Shown here: positions 9,301-15,490 of the stretch, one piece after another
How the letters are laid out: the number at the start of each line of letters is the position of its first letter
Numbering within the stretch: position 1 is the first letter of the stretch
Source of the DNA: Fibrobacteraceae bacterium
GTDB lineage: Bacteria; Fibrobacterota; Fibrobacteria; Fibrobacterales; Fibrobacteraceae
DNA length: 19,993 nt
NCBI GenBank assembly: GCA_021443045.1
Contig: JABUUT010000010.1
Coordinates: forward strand, 17,176-37,168
Direction of reading: 5' to 3'
The notes under the pieces: generated by a model
What the model saw: only the letters and a program-made list of their open reading frames with translations
The model's database searches: none
What the model was told of the DNA's origin: nothing
Program-made: the position numbers and the translations under genes

Positions 9301-10216
9301 AAAGATCCTTCTTTACATTAACTGTTTTTTTGTAATCTTCAGCCGAAAAGGGCTTCCAAGCCATCTTTCCAGCAAGGCTTACACTTCCATTTACATCAAA
9401 AGAAGAATAGCGGCTCTTGATATCAACATTGTTAAAATAGGCATTGCCATCAATATAGGATTCATTGGTAAAACTATAGGTACCAGCCACATAAATATCA
9501 TTGATGGTAAGTTTGGAAGTTCCACTAAAGTCACCACCCACACAAGTAGCCTTTGCCAATGTTGCAGTACCCTTGGTGGCATCCAGGCTTCCAGTGACAA
9601 TCAAATCTCCCGACAAATTTTGAGGCTCACTCATGGTAAGGTCACCGTTCACAACGGCTGACGTGAGCGCAGACTTATTTGATGCCAGACTGCCCCCAAA
9701 ATAGCTGTAATTAAAATCCACAGCAGAGGTTTTGACAGGCAAACCAACTTGATATAGACCTTCCACCTGGAACACCGCAATTTCAGTGTGTTTGGAGCCA
9801 TTCCTGGCCTCACCCACTGAGGCTATCTTTAAGTTGTATGCGGTACCCTTGGTATCGGCCCCCACAAGCCAAACGGAGTACTTCTGGTTTTCACCACCCA
9901 ATGGACTCTTTTTTACAACACCATCTTCCTGGATTTCTTCTTTATCAAATCTGGAATTCAACAAAATTGGCTTCTTTGCATTTTCACTACTGAGAAACTG
10001 ACGAATCAGCCCACCCACATCATTGGCGTTCATGGTCATCCAACCGCGAGCCATCTTGATTCCGGCATTGGAGGCCTGCAAAGCCTCTTTTTCCATCATG
10101 CGTGACGCTGAAGAGTTATTTTCAGAAGTAATCCAACGGTAGGTTGCCGTGGCCGCAATGGTGGCAACCATCATAAAAAGTAGAACCGTTACTAAAGACA
10201 CACCACGTTTATTCAT
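3347..10216 (-). CDS. Giant PilX-like minor pilin/adhesin, multidomain
   Basis: This 2289-residue protein starts with a prepilin-like segment: a short basic leader (MNKRG), then VSLVTVLLFMMVATIAATA, with Thr rather than Glu at +5. Such a start is typical of PilX/GspK-like minor pilins. Approximate layout: 160-290, Gly/Ser-rich strands resembling a polymer-forming (bactofilin-like) or beta-helix region; 700-1040, Ig-like segments; 1040-1165, an InlB-B-like module; 1187-1470, a concanavalin/LamG-like domain interrupted by a Cys-rich helical hairpin; 1866-1905, a Ser-rich linker; 1911-2289, four domains of about 95 residues bracketed by Cys. It follows the PilW-like gene after 3 nt and has an AAGGAT Shine-Dalgarno (10222-10227), so the two are probably cotranscribed and coupled. 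A terminator follows. Base composition is mosaic. The inferred role is a pilus- or pseudopilus-borne tip adhesin. Only the pilin-like N-terminus is firmly recognisable; the domain names are visual judgements. Confidence 0.75.
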   Translation of the reverse strand: MNKRGVSLVTVLLFMMVATIAATATYRWITSENNSSASRMMEKEALQASNAGIKMARGWMTMNANDVGGLIRQFLSSENAKKPILLNSRFDKEEIQEDGVVKKSPLGGENQKYSVWLVGADTKGTAYNLKIASVGEARNGSKHTEIAVFQVEGLYQVGLPVKTSAVDFNYSYFGGSLASNKSALTSAVVNGDLTMSEPQNLSGDLIVTGSLDATKGTATLAKATCVGGDFSGTSKLTINDIYVAGTYSFTNESYIDGNAYFNNVDIKSRYSSFDVNGSVSLAGKMAWKPFSAEDYKKTVNVKKDLCLTEEAVLEFDLNKTGSESENLSFNVYGDVYIPQASALQPTVNDGTRRYMKKNDDALVWGNGYENNYTRIRFGLTEKSDLYIEGLENFASYTWAYLENGVVTSLGKCGYDDWNCIGLKSNQTLFNEKNNVYSSLFNVALTKSTHLKSVPYSKPIACADEVKSHCLSIMKKAGEGKVGCDESQFIVEDPIVTAYGTFNTYATKGCAANITKYDDNLKDNVKNCYDNMKNNVGTESSASLYNDFLVVKVSSSEKAPGSIDRKTILIFEEKAEIKLAPTTDMAVLYFKQGAKINMEGVEDANYFIYSEGPIETTGNGSIKGSIFTPQSACVTANIPNITVDFDGELISALAESSIICKNDGSGCGGSSSLPSEIAGETTNGFDSYYTTMSPQLVVNLVSQYENNEMDVANLDKDDYSEVKPSTLVLPRVVYMTQDPYGSLSDYYKMFGLNGAKTPTKVTESCMGSSSVLHTNGRRLYDPKSGDDLIPEGIYRCTMKDESSDEYSYEAVPLYIVVKGLNATTPKVSYESESIELLPGEGRNAVVRLSIQNGEERSEPYSIDVVPDEIPSGWSVSVVPGASITEGYDDDGRKKYTVHLSPKDKLVDVLVVSAVGVPDRKFITFRLQNEDGCVPSAPTVCQVYLDGQVVVNRQGISEYCAISGKTCSEDTLAFAKRPDCSEGLIGNNIWVRAVGRNCIANETNPNDKWSCKNVGSIRLAKGITLDQCEAMIADTSIFAPEEDGSPYTLYASIKKKSYKLTLHVVATASNPTVYVREISDLNNTEERGRCTKGNSPCIIDVFAGDYLEFSYNKNSSNINFSRWVIEFKGIKDGYSTDEFVHTVGSNLAVTAYFDQVDGHCFYEDFTENPVCDSDRLHCIDICKATLDKGEGCNIKDGKYNNSMWLAIYNNDVNKKNFDQNSVKWDESGDYVYSENTKQADNQNGNQAFILNKRLAGANGVLEAQFQTNVFAKKGEPYLNTGFILRSNENGSEYFSLMIYGVGVGDCSENYCEDKLKTCKDDCDSRYSSWIAAALKEACRVKCDAAYAICKVDCAAESAISQGHLVARLCYGTHQGIENTNKGNCKEKDILKEKDGGHFIISGVGAGVGIENMLTMEATLDGDHLSIGVFGDKAIHPDGRASAEFDFSEVHDDPLLNNQYVGYKLSNKDFYLNSISWATTSFGEDEECFDVPKLECSMAAPYLGGIVPKDSNVSPWVGTNKKLRDLGCENLEYFYNGCDIPSDYAGHDRSLILKTPQAEITGVNTYNVYHSSWCINQQFLDVLQDANLASDEKSWEPFWLAGWKLNDNKLYFKREGDHGISKTQRKGLKDYTGIYRDVFVRCRQADVGYRVAHCGQFYVGEYKVCSENIDMFERSIENSGYIAAESNFTIDYGSPINLRDANLIVKISGKVMDDDEVSVTLIDENDNDATSNAIKSNGENYIGVSGFTNKTGFNPEKIKRVIVRGTGNFVLESLKSSCPYAVTISGCTAEYNKQVHKWYIKNSIENISGTTKCRIYSTSTSATFEGTCQNKQYEIEEKNYSNMDGMAYGFTIDVYTAGGKIVSCNTEPVTITEEESSSSEARSSSDGTSTSEAATSSITVVEESSSSATLDEMVLECADISGKQDVGTAIDYTPKMVGGCNENGCKYDLQMGGATLVSSDGFSYSGGSISFTEHSNSCANSSCNYTLNLTRTDGATSSCNFKVSYNDKVKGDCEFVLNGNKVTDVQIGTEKLHIKMTGVKNTGRYSDFKVQFNGSTYDMDLVVIFDRYESDYITAPLQAGRYDAKVTLSGKEVCSVTLNATAVTASGCTFRQKNKVITNMEVNASDISFRVSGIPKLGTVLKLHFNDRIYELTYNNNEGVYSGSVSQVPSSSGNFEWYVKYDKQEQNVCEGTLPVSPKPITGKCSFTCEKNVWGKCKKNKTAEFKVSNVNNLKSEAILSLLIDNSIKTMECSSNECTVSLTLPNSKGTYGFRVSASNQEKEVCSGSVEIGNN
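4366..4373 (-). repeat. G8 homopolymer tract inside the giant adhesin gene
   Basis: Eight C on the plus strand read as ATG GGG GGG GCT on the coding strand (M-G-G-A, about residue 1948). It lies within the first of the C-terminal Cys-bracketed domains. A one-base slip would remove about 340 C-terminal residues, leaving the pilin-like and lectin-like parts intact. Confidence 0.9.
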
Positions 10217-10219
10217 AAA

Positions 10220-11488
10220 CTATCCTTCGAGACCGTTGCTCGGTGTGGCAACGATGTCCACTACCCGGCCCTGTTCCCCATTTTTTTCAACCACCAATTC
10301 CACTTGAAAGGCTTTTACATTTTTCTTGTCTAATGTTTCATGGGTAAAAGAAGCGTCAAATTCATAATTGGCATACTCTACCTTTTTCAGGTATAGCGAA
10401 TTGATGGACACCAAGCCACCATGGGCAACCGGAGAGAATGTAGAGAGGGTAAATACTATGCAAGCATTGTCAAAATCACTTTTGGGGGCAAAGCGCACCG
10501 CACGTTTTCCCCGCCCCTTATCCGATGTTGGAGGATAAAACAGATAATCTTCCAGACCCGTTTGTTTTGCTCCATTTTCAGCATCACGAAAGCCTACAGC
10601 CATGTGATCTTTCCCAGGAACAAAGCTGCGACTGGCATCTCGATTCAAAGACATTTCAAAACCAATTTCGTATTCCACTTCTTTTTTTAGGGCTATCTGA
10701 AAGCAGGATTGCCACGAATCCCCCTCATCCAAAGCATCCACTGACGAAGCCACAAAAACCTGGTTCTTATATTTTGTATTGCCTTCTTTGTGCTGAGTAT
10801 AGTTGTAGTTGGAAACAAGGCCAGATAAATTAACGGAGGAGCCTCCAGTTACAGGTTCCACGGTCACCGGTTTATAGTCAGCACCATCTGTTCGGGCGAT
10901 CAAGCGGAACTTGTCACCACCGGCAGGGAAAAGAATGGAAGAATTACCATTCACAACGCCTGGCTTTGCTGCCACAACCTTAAACACACTTACACCGTCG
11001 GCAATTACCGATTCTACGCCCTCCGTGGTGCAATCATCCGCTGCTTTTCCACTGATATTTTTACAACGGCGCTTAAGGTTATCACCCTCCAAATACCAGC
11101 GCACTTCTTCTACAGCGTCATATTCCCCGTATTCATTGTAGCGCACATGCCTAAAGACAATGTCGCTTCCAGAATTCAATTTATAGGAAGAAAAATCCGA
11201 ATTTTCTGCATCCATGTAAACTTCAGTTCTGGTTGCAAAATCGTCAGAACCGGCAGTCTGATGAAAAAACGATGTTTTTGCCCCCATTTGGGCCAAGTCT
11301 TCACGCACAAGCGATGCCACCGACTTGGCAGACTCAGCAGCCTTAAGCATACTCTGGGACCGCACCCTAAATTTTGTGGAGTCGCTGAACGCTTGACCAG
11401 CAACAAGAACAACGATACCCACAATGGCTATGTAAACCATAAGTTCTATCAAGGTGAAGCCATTTTGTTTTTTCAAAGCAGAAAGCAT
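10220..11488 (-). CDS. PilW-like prepilin (type IV pilin/pseudopilin family)
   Basis: This 422-residue protein has a canonical class III signal: leader MLSALKKQNG, then FTLIELMVYIAIVGIVVLVAG. The prepilin peptidase site is G10/F11, and the conserved Glu is at +5 (E15). The hydrophobic helix both anchors the protein and packs in a pilus. The remaining 390 residues form a large mainly beta globular domain. They include a VRWYLEGDNLKRRCKN segment like that seen in PilW/GspJ-type subunits, and several Cys. It is much longer than a major pilin, so it is more likely a minor or tip-complex subunit. It lies 3 nt upstream of the giant PilX-like gene. The start codon is preceded only by a weak AAGAA, after an A9 tract. 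A rich terminator lies between it and rpmA, so it should have its own promoter in the AT-rich stretch just upstream. The name PilW-like is an inference from the N-terminus and gene order. Confidence 0.8.
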   Translation of the reverse strand: MLSALKKQNGFTLIELMVYIAIVGIVVLVAGQAFSDSTKFRVRSQSMLKAAESAKSVASLVREDLAQMGAKTSFFHQTAGSDDFATRTEVYMDAENSDFSSYKLNSGSDIVFRHVRYNEYGEYDAVEEVRWYLEGDNLKRRCKNISGKAADDCTTEGVESVIADGVSVFKVVAAKPGVVNGNSSILFPAGGDKFRLIARTDGADYKPVTVEPVTGGSSVNLSGLVSNYNYTQHKEGNTKYKNQVFVASSVDALDEGDSWQSCFQIALKKEVEYEIGFEMSLNRDASRSFVPGKDHMAVGFRDAENGAKQTGLEDYLFYPPTSDKGRGKRAVRFAPKSDFDNACIVFTLSTFSPVAHGGLVSINSLYLKKVEYANYEFDASFTHETLDKKNVKAFQVELVVEKNGEQGRVVDIVATPSNGLEG

Positions 11489-11534
11489 TTCTTAAACAAA
11501 AAAAAATAAAAAGATATTTTAAATATAATAAAAA
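11489..11534 (-). promoter_or_regulatory. AT-rich probable promoter region of the pilin operon
   Basis: The terminator at 11530-11560 separates rpmA from the pilin genes, so a promoter is expected here. The stretch is almost all A/T and includes an A9 run (11498-11506). On the minus strand it offers several -10-like hexamers (TATTAT, TATATT, TAAAAT). No convincing -35 hexamer could be paired with them, so no exact site is claimed. Confidence 0.3.
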
Positions 11535-11560
11535 ACTGAGTACTTGTGTACCCAGTTTTT
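11530..11560 (-). terminator. Intrinsic terminator of rplU-rpmA
   Basis: ACTGAGTAC at 11535-11543 and GTACCCAGT at 11548-11556 form a 9-bp stem (one G-T pair) around the loop TTGT. On the minus strand it runs directly into TTTTTTATTATATTT. It lies about 40 nt past the rpmA stop codon. A run of T on the plus-strand side makes it potentially bidirectional. Confidence 0.85.
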
Positions 11561-11599
11561 AAAAGTTTTCACTCAAAAGTGTAAGCTTTTTACTAAGAC

Positions 11600-11863
11600 C
11601 TACTTGGCGTCTACCGGATAGACAGAAACCTTTTGGCGCTTAGCATCGAGGCGTTCAAACTTTACAGCGCCGTCTACCAGGGAGAACAAGGTGAAATCCT
11701 TGCCCATGCCTACGTTAACGCCCTTGTGAAAGTGAGAACCGCGTTGGCGAACAATAATGTTGCCTGCCTTGACAATTTCACCAGCGTACTTCTTAACACC
11801 GAGGTACTTGGCGTTACTGTCACGACCATTGCGAACTGAACCTTGACCTTTCTTATGAGCCAT
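11600..11863 (-). CDS. rpmA: 50S ribosomal protein L27
   Basis: This 87-residue protein is part of the large ribosomal subunit. Its N-terminal tail reaches the peptidyl-transferase centre. It shows the family signature MAHKKGQGSVRNGRDS at the start, then IIVRQRGSHFHKGVNVGMG and TLFSLVDGAVKFE, and has the normal length. The N-terminus begins directly with MAHKK, with no Firmicutes-type cleavable extension. It lies 2 nt after the rplU stop codon. Its strong AGGAGG Shine-Dalgarno (plus 11871-11876, 7-nt spacer) sits inside the end of rplU, which fits a coupled two-gene operon. Confidence 0.98.
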   Translation of the reverse strand: MAHKKGQGSVRNGRDSNAKYLGVKKYAGEIVKAGNIIVRQRGSHFHKGVNVGMGKDFTLFSLVDGAVKFERLDAKRQKVSVYPVDAK

Positions 11864-11865
11864 GA

Positions 11866-12354
11866 TTAAGCCTCCTTAGCCTTGCGGAGGGCATTCTTCT
11901 TTACCTTGGCAGGCTTTGGAAGACCCTGAGCAATCTTTTCCTTGCGAGTGAGAGGCTTGTTTTGAGCCTTCTGCTTGGCAAGAGCAGCCACGCGAGCGCG
12001 GTTGCGAGTAATAACTTGAGGTTCGACTACTGCAGATTCAGCGCCGGAGCGAATTTCCGTAACAAGAATTTCGGTATAGCCCTGACGATGACCATTACGA
12101 CGTTCGTAACGGGTGCGACGCTTCTTTTTGAAGACAATCACGGTGTCGTACTTGTCGTGGGCCAAAACTTCGACCTTAACAAGTGCGTCATTCAGGACAG
12201 GGGTGCCGATTTTCACTTCTTTACCGTTGGAGTAGAGAAGAACGGACTTGAGCTCCAGAGTAGAACCAACAGCGGAATCGATACTTGGAACCTTGTAGGC
12301 CTTGCCAAGTTCGACTTTATACTGGAAACCACCTGTTTCAACAATAGAATACAT
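11866..12354 (-). CDS. rplU: 50S ribosomal protein L21 with a basic C-terminal extension
   Basis: Residues 1-101 are a normal L21: MYSIVETGGFQYKVELGK at the start, then the basic segment FKKKRRTRYERRNGHRQGY and the TEILVTEI end. L21 binds 23S rRNA in the large subunit. The protein then continues for about 60 residues rich in Ala, Lys and Arg (for example ARVAALAKQKAQNKPLTRKE), giving 162 residues instead of about 103. The start is supported by an AAAGGACT Shine-Dalgarno 7 nt upstream. It is the first gene of the rplU-rpmA operon. The tail is probably disordered or helical and RNA-binding, but nothing in it identifies a partner. Confidence 0.97.
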   Translation of the reverse strand: MYSIVETGGFQYKVELGKAYKVPSIDSAVGSTLELKSVLLYSNGKEVKIGTPVLNDALVKVEVLAHDKYDTVIVFKKKRRTRYERRNGHRQGYTEILVTEIRSGAESAVVEPQVITRNRARVAALAKQKAQNKPLTRKEKIAQGLPKPAKVKKNALRKAKEA

Positions 12355-12390
12355 TTTAGTAGTCCTTTTTGAGTTGCTATTGGAGTCTCA

Positions 12391-12418
12391 ATTTTAGAAA
12401 AAAAAGGGAATTTCGTAA
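12391..12418 (-). promoter_or_regulatory. Possible rplU-rpmA promoter
   Basis: On the minus strand TTACGA (plus 12413-12418) lies 16 nt before TAAAAT (plus 12391-12396), which would start transcription about 30 nt before the rplU start codon. The -10 match is good (5 of 6) and the -35 match is poor, so the position is only suggestive. Confidence 0.3.
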
Positions 12419-12425
12419 AGGGACA

Positions 12426-12453
12426 CCCCTAAAATTTTACTAAATTATAGGGG
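12426..12453. promoter_or_regulatory. 28-bp near-perfect palindrome upstream of the GH2 gene (candidate operator)
   Basis: The arms CCCCTAAAATTT (12426-12437) and AAATTATAGGGG (12442-12453) match at 11 of 12 paired positions around a 4-nt centre. The element starts 23 bases upstream of the GH2 start codon, in the 121-nt divergent region shared with rplU. Its right arm contains TAAATT and TTATAG, which could serve as a -10. Size and symmetry suit a dimeric repressor, for example of LacI or GntR type. No regulator gene is present in the window. Confidence 0.4.
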
Positions 12454-12475
12454 AATTACAAAAGGAATATTCCAA

Positions 12476-15310
12476 ATGAATAAAATTATGCCTCTTGATG
12501 GCGATTGGGAAATGCTCTGGGACACCGAAGACCTTGGCATTTCCAACCGCTGGTATGCCACATATCCAGAAAACACCGAAACTGTGCAAGTGCCCCATAT
12601 TTGGGAAAGAGCCTTCGATAAGCTTTTGATGTCCCAGGACTGCGCCTACTACTTCAAGAGATTTACCATTGAAGACGAAAAATCGGTTACCAAGCGCATT
12701 TTTCTCCGCTTTGACCGCATTTCCACCCATGCTACCGTATGGTTGAACGGAAAACTTTTAGGAACCCACTTTGGTGCCTACACTCCATTTATCATGGAAA
12801 CCCAAAAGGCCATTAAAATTGGCGAAGAGAACATTCTCTGCGTTCGAGTGGCCAACATGGGAGCCTCCAACAGCCGCATCGACTTTGGTCGCGAAAGTTC
12901 GGAAGGTGCCGATGACCGCTACGCCTACCCCACCGAAATGCCTGTGGGTCTTCCCTGGAACCAGTACCCCTTTGGAGGCATCTATGGCCATGTGGACCTC
13001 ATTCTAGGCAACGCCGCCTTTATTTCGGACATTCATCTGGAACCCGACATGGACCAGGAACGGGTGTCTGTGGACCTGTCTTTTAACAACCCCCGCGGGT
13101 TCCAGACAAGGCTTCGCATTTTAATGAAAAACCCCAACGGCGACGTTTATGAAATGTTCAAGGACGTTAAGCTGGAAAAGGAAAATGCCACCACCCACTT
13201 GGTTCTAGGCATCAAGGACTGGAAAAAAGACAAGTGCGTGTGGAGTTTGGAACACCCCAACATGTTTGCTTTGGAATTCCAGCTGGAGGCCAAGGCCAGT
13301 AAAGGCAAGGCTCCAGAATATTCCTTCCCAGTGGTTCGGAATTTTTCGTTCCGCAAGTTTGACTGCATTAAAGGCGACTTTTACCTGAACGACGCCATTA
13401 TCAAAATACAGGGTGTTAGCTACAACCAGCATTGGAGCGAAGGCGGCCTTTGGACCACAAACAACGTAGCATTGGAAAAAGACCTTATGGCCGTTAAGAA
13501 TGCAGGCTTTAACGCCATCCGTTCTTGCGGCGCTCCGCTGAGCACAGAGGCTTTGGACATTTGCGATAAAATTGGCCTTTTGGTGTTCCAGGAATTCCCC
13601 ATCCACACCATGCGGTCTACCCCAGCTGGTTTGGAAATAGCAAAGAAACTGATTAACGACATTGTTAAGGAACAGCACCACCACCCCTCCATTGCCACTT
13701 GGGTGTTGGGCTCTGAAAACGGCCCCTTCATGCTGCAAAACGGCAACAAACTACTTAATGCCATTAGCCCCATTGACATGTGCCGCCCAGCCATTAGCAA
13801 CCTAGACAGTATTTATATTGATAACGAAGCAGGCTACCGCAAAGATACAGGTAAACTGCTCCCTGTTTCTGACGACCGCATATTCCAGTTCGCCTCCCTA
13901 CAAATTAGCCCTCGCCTTAACCCCAATGCGGCCTACAGTCATTTTTTGGCCCACTGTTTTAGCAAAGACGACGAAGAACTGATGATTCCAGACTCAGGCC
14001 TCGGCGACAGCCACTTCCAAGATGGCGACGACGAAGTTTTAAACAGCGTGGAAAACAAGATGGTAGTGACCATCAAGAACCACTCCCTTCTTCCTGCCAA
14101 GGCCACCACAATTTCTGGCCCAAGAAGCACCAAGAACCAAAAGGCCATTAAGAACGCATACAAGCAGTTGGAAACCTTTGTGGAAGACTCCAACCTTTCT
14201 ATTTGGAGTAGCGTTGGTGAATTTGTTAAAGATACCAACAAACTTGCCCTCAAAAGCAAATTGGACCAAATTACAGCCTTGCAGAGCAACCCACAGATTT
14301 CTGGATTTTTCTTAAGCAACTGGGCTGACTACTGCACCGACTTCAGCGGTCTTTGCGACGAAAACCGCAAGCTTAAAGGCAATGAGTGCGAAGAATTTAT
14401 TTCCGAAATCACAGCTCCTACCCGAATTTTAATAAGCGAACTGGAACATGTTGTTGTTCCCCAGAGCGAGGTTTCCTTCCAGCTCACCCTCATTAACAAC
14501 AGCCGTTTGGAAAGTGCAGACGTGGAAGCCGTATTGCTGGACGAAAACGGAAAGGAATTGAGCAACCAGAGCCAATCCCTAGACAACCTTGCCAAAACAA
14601 CACTCACCCAGCTGGGCATTACCACCCTTATGGCTCCAAAGTCTACAGGAAAATACTCCATTAAACTTTCCCTTAAGAGCGGTGGTAAAGAAATTTACAC
14701 CACACAAGAAGATTTACAGGTTATTGAACAAGCTAACGTTCGCGAAGCCATTAAAAAAGTTTGCTTCTTGGACAACAGTGAGGAATCCAGCGATGCTTTG
14801 GCAGCCCTCAACGGTTCCGAACAAATTATCTTTACAGCGAACCTTTCCTCTTGGCCCGATGAAATTTTGGATAAAATCGTTGACGTTACCCGCAACAGTG
14901 GAAAAACACTGTTGCTGTCCGACATGACTCCAGAAGATATCGAGTTCTTTAACCAGAGCCACCACTTTGACTGCACCCTGGAATCCCATTACTCCACTGG
15001 TGCTTTGGAAGGCAGCCTGCACTATTTGCCAAAAGATTCTGCATTGCTCCCTGTTTTTGGAAACACCACCGTGTTGGACCACAACGCCTCCGCAGTAATG
15101 CCCGGGCTTTCGTTGAACGAACTCCCCAACGCCACTGTTTTTGCCCGTTCCGCCACCCTTAAGGATGGAGAAATCAAGAAAGGTGTAGACCTGCAGATGA
15201 TTCCTTTTGGAAACGGTAAAATTGTGTTCAACCAGTTCAGCATCTTTGAAGGCCTAGAAACCAACGGTCTGGCAGATGCTTTGTTCTGCACCATTGTCAA
15301 TTTGCTTTAG
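12476..15310 (+). CDS. Glycoside hydrolase family 2-like protein (cytoplasmic, atypical active site)
   Basis: This 944-residue protein has no signal peptide and so is probably cytoplasmic. Layout by eye: 5-180, GH2 sugar-binding jelly roll (PLDGDWEM, FDRISTHATVWLNGKLLGTH); 181-300, Ig-like domain; about 300-650, TIM barrel (FYLNDAIIKIQGVSYNQHW at 302-320); 650-755, Ig-like; about 760-944, an alpha/beta tail resembling the glutamine-amidotransferase-like domain of some galactosidases. The acid/base motif is WVLGSEN at 409-415, with E414, where family members usually have SLGNE. No Glu is found where the nucleophile strand would be, at about KATTISG (542-548). Activity is therefore uncertain. 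The family includes beta-galactosidases, mannosidases and glucuronidases, and the substrate cannot be assigned. The start is supported by AAAGGA 9 nt upstream. It precedes the GH16 gene but is separated from it by a hairpin. Confidence 0.85.
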   Translation: MNKIMPLDGDWEMLWDTEDLGISNRWYATYPENTETVQVPHIWERAFDKLLMSQDCAYYFKRFTIEDEKSVTKRIFLRFDRISTHATVWLNGKLLGTHFGAYTPFIMETQKAIKIGEENILCVRVANMGASNSRIDFGRESSEGADDRYAYPTEMPVGLPWNQYPFGGIYGHVDLILGNAAFISDIHLEPDMDQERVSVDLSFNNPRGFQTRLRILMKNPNGDVYEMFKDVKLEKENATTHLVLGIKDWKKDKCVWSLEHPNMFALEFQLEAKASKGKAPEYSFPVVRNFSFRKFDCIKGDFYLNDAIIKIQGVSYNQHWSEGGLWTTNNVALEKDLMAVKNAGFNAIRSCGAPLSTEALDICDKIGLLVFQEFPIHTMRSTPAGLEIAKKLINDIVKEQHHHPSIATWVLGSENGPFMLQNGNKLLNAISPIDMCRPAISNLDSIYIDNEAGYRKDTGKLLPVSDDRIFQFASLQISPRLNPNAAYSHFLAHCFSKDDEELMIPDSGLGDSHFQDGDDEVLNSVENKMVVTIKNHSLLPAKATTISGPRSTKNQKAIKNAYKQLETFVEDSNLSIWSSVGEFVKDTNKLALKSKLDQITALQSNPQISGFFLSNWADYCTDFSGLCDENRKLKGNECEEFISEITAPTRILISELEHVVVPQSEVSFQLTLINNSRLESADVEAVLLDENGKELSNQSQSLDNLAKTTLTQLGITTLMAPKSTGKYSIKLSLKSGGKEIYTTQEDLQVIEQANVREAIKKVCFLDNSEESSDALAALNGSEQIIFTANLSSWPDEILDKIVDVTRNSGKTLLLSDMTPEDIEFFNQSHHFDCTLESHYSTGALEGSLHYLPKDSALLPVFGNTTVLDHNASAVMPGLSLNELPNATVFARSATLKDGEIKKGVDLQMIPFGNGKIVFNQFSIFEGLETNGLADALFCTIVNLL

Positions 15311-15344
15311 GCTTCCTCTAGGGCACCTCTAAAAAGTAGGATTT

Positions 15345-15384
15345 AAACACAGGCAGCACGGCTTTTGCCGTGCTGCCTGTGTTT
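15345..15384. terminator. Perfect 18-bp hairpin after the GH2 gene
   Basis: The arms at 15345-15362 and 15367-15384 are exact reverse complements (AAACACAGGCAGCACGGC on the left) around the loop TTTT. It lies 34 nt after the GH2 stop codon. The plus-strand downstream side is only moderately T-rich (TTTGGCAAATAAAA), but the 18-bp GC-rich stem should terminate or protect the mRNA end. It is followed by a separate promoter-like region for the GH16 gene. Confidence 0.75.
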
Positions 15385-15403
15385 GGCAAATAAAATGATA
15401 CAG

Positions 15404-15445
15404 TTGATACTGATTTGCAATCTGTAAGCAAAAAACACTTGATAC
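15404..15445 (+). repeat. Direct repeat TTGATAC upstream of the GH16 gene
   Basis: TTGATAC occurs at 15404-15410 and again at 15439-15445, 35 bases apart. The second copy coincides with the candidate -35 element. This may be a regulator half-site pair or chance; the unit is only 7 bases. Confidence 0.3.
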
Positions 15446-15465
15446 ACTCTTTAAATTTGTATAGT
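15439..15465 (+). promoter_or_regulatory. Candidate promoter of the GH16 glucanase gene
   Basis: TTGATA (15439-15444) and TATAGT (15460-15465) resemble sigma-70 boxes. The spacing of 15 nt is shorter than ideal. Transcription would begin at about 15472, giving a leader of about 20 nt with the GGAG ribosome site at 15479-15482, 8 nt before the ATG. Confidence 0.35.
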
Positions 15466-15490
15466 TTATGGAAAAAACGGAGTATGTTTT

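Noticed and set aside
13205..13738. Minus-strand open frame of 177 codons within the GH2 gene
   Set aside because: It is antisense to recognisable GH2 barrel sequence, has no ribosome site, and is a by-product of codon bias.
15345..15384. Perfect inverted repeat as a transposon end or recombination site
   Set aside because: It has only a 4-nt loop, lies just after a stop codon, and no target duplication or transposase is present. A transcript-end hairpin is simpler.
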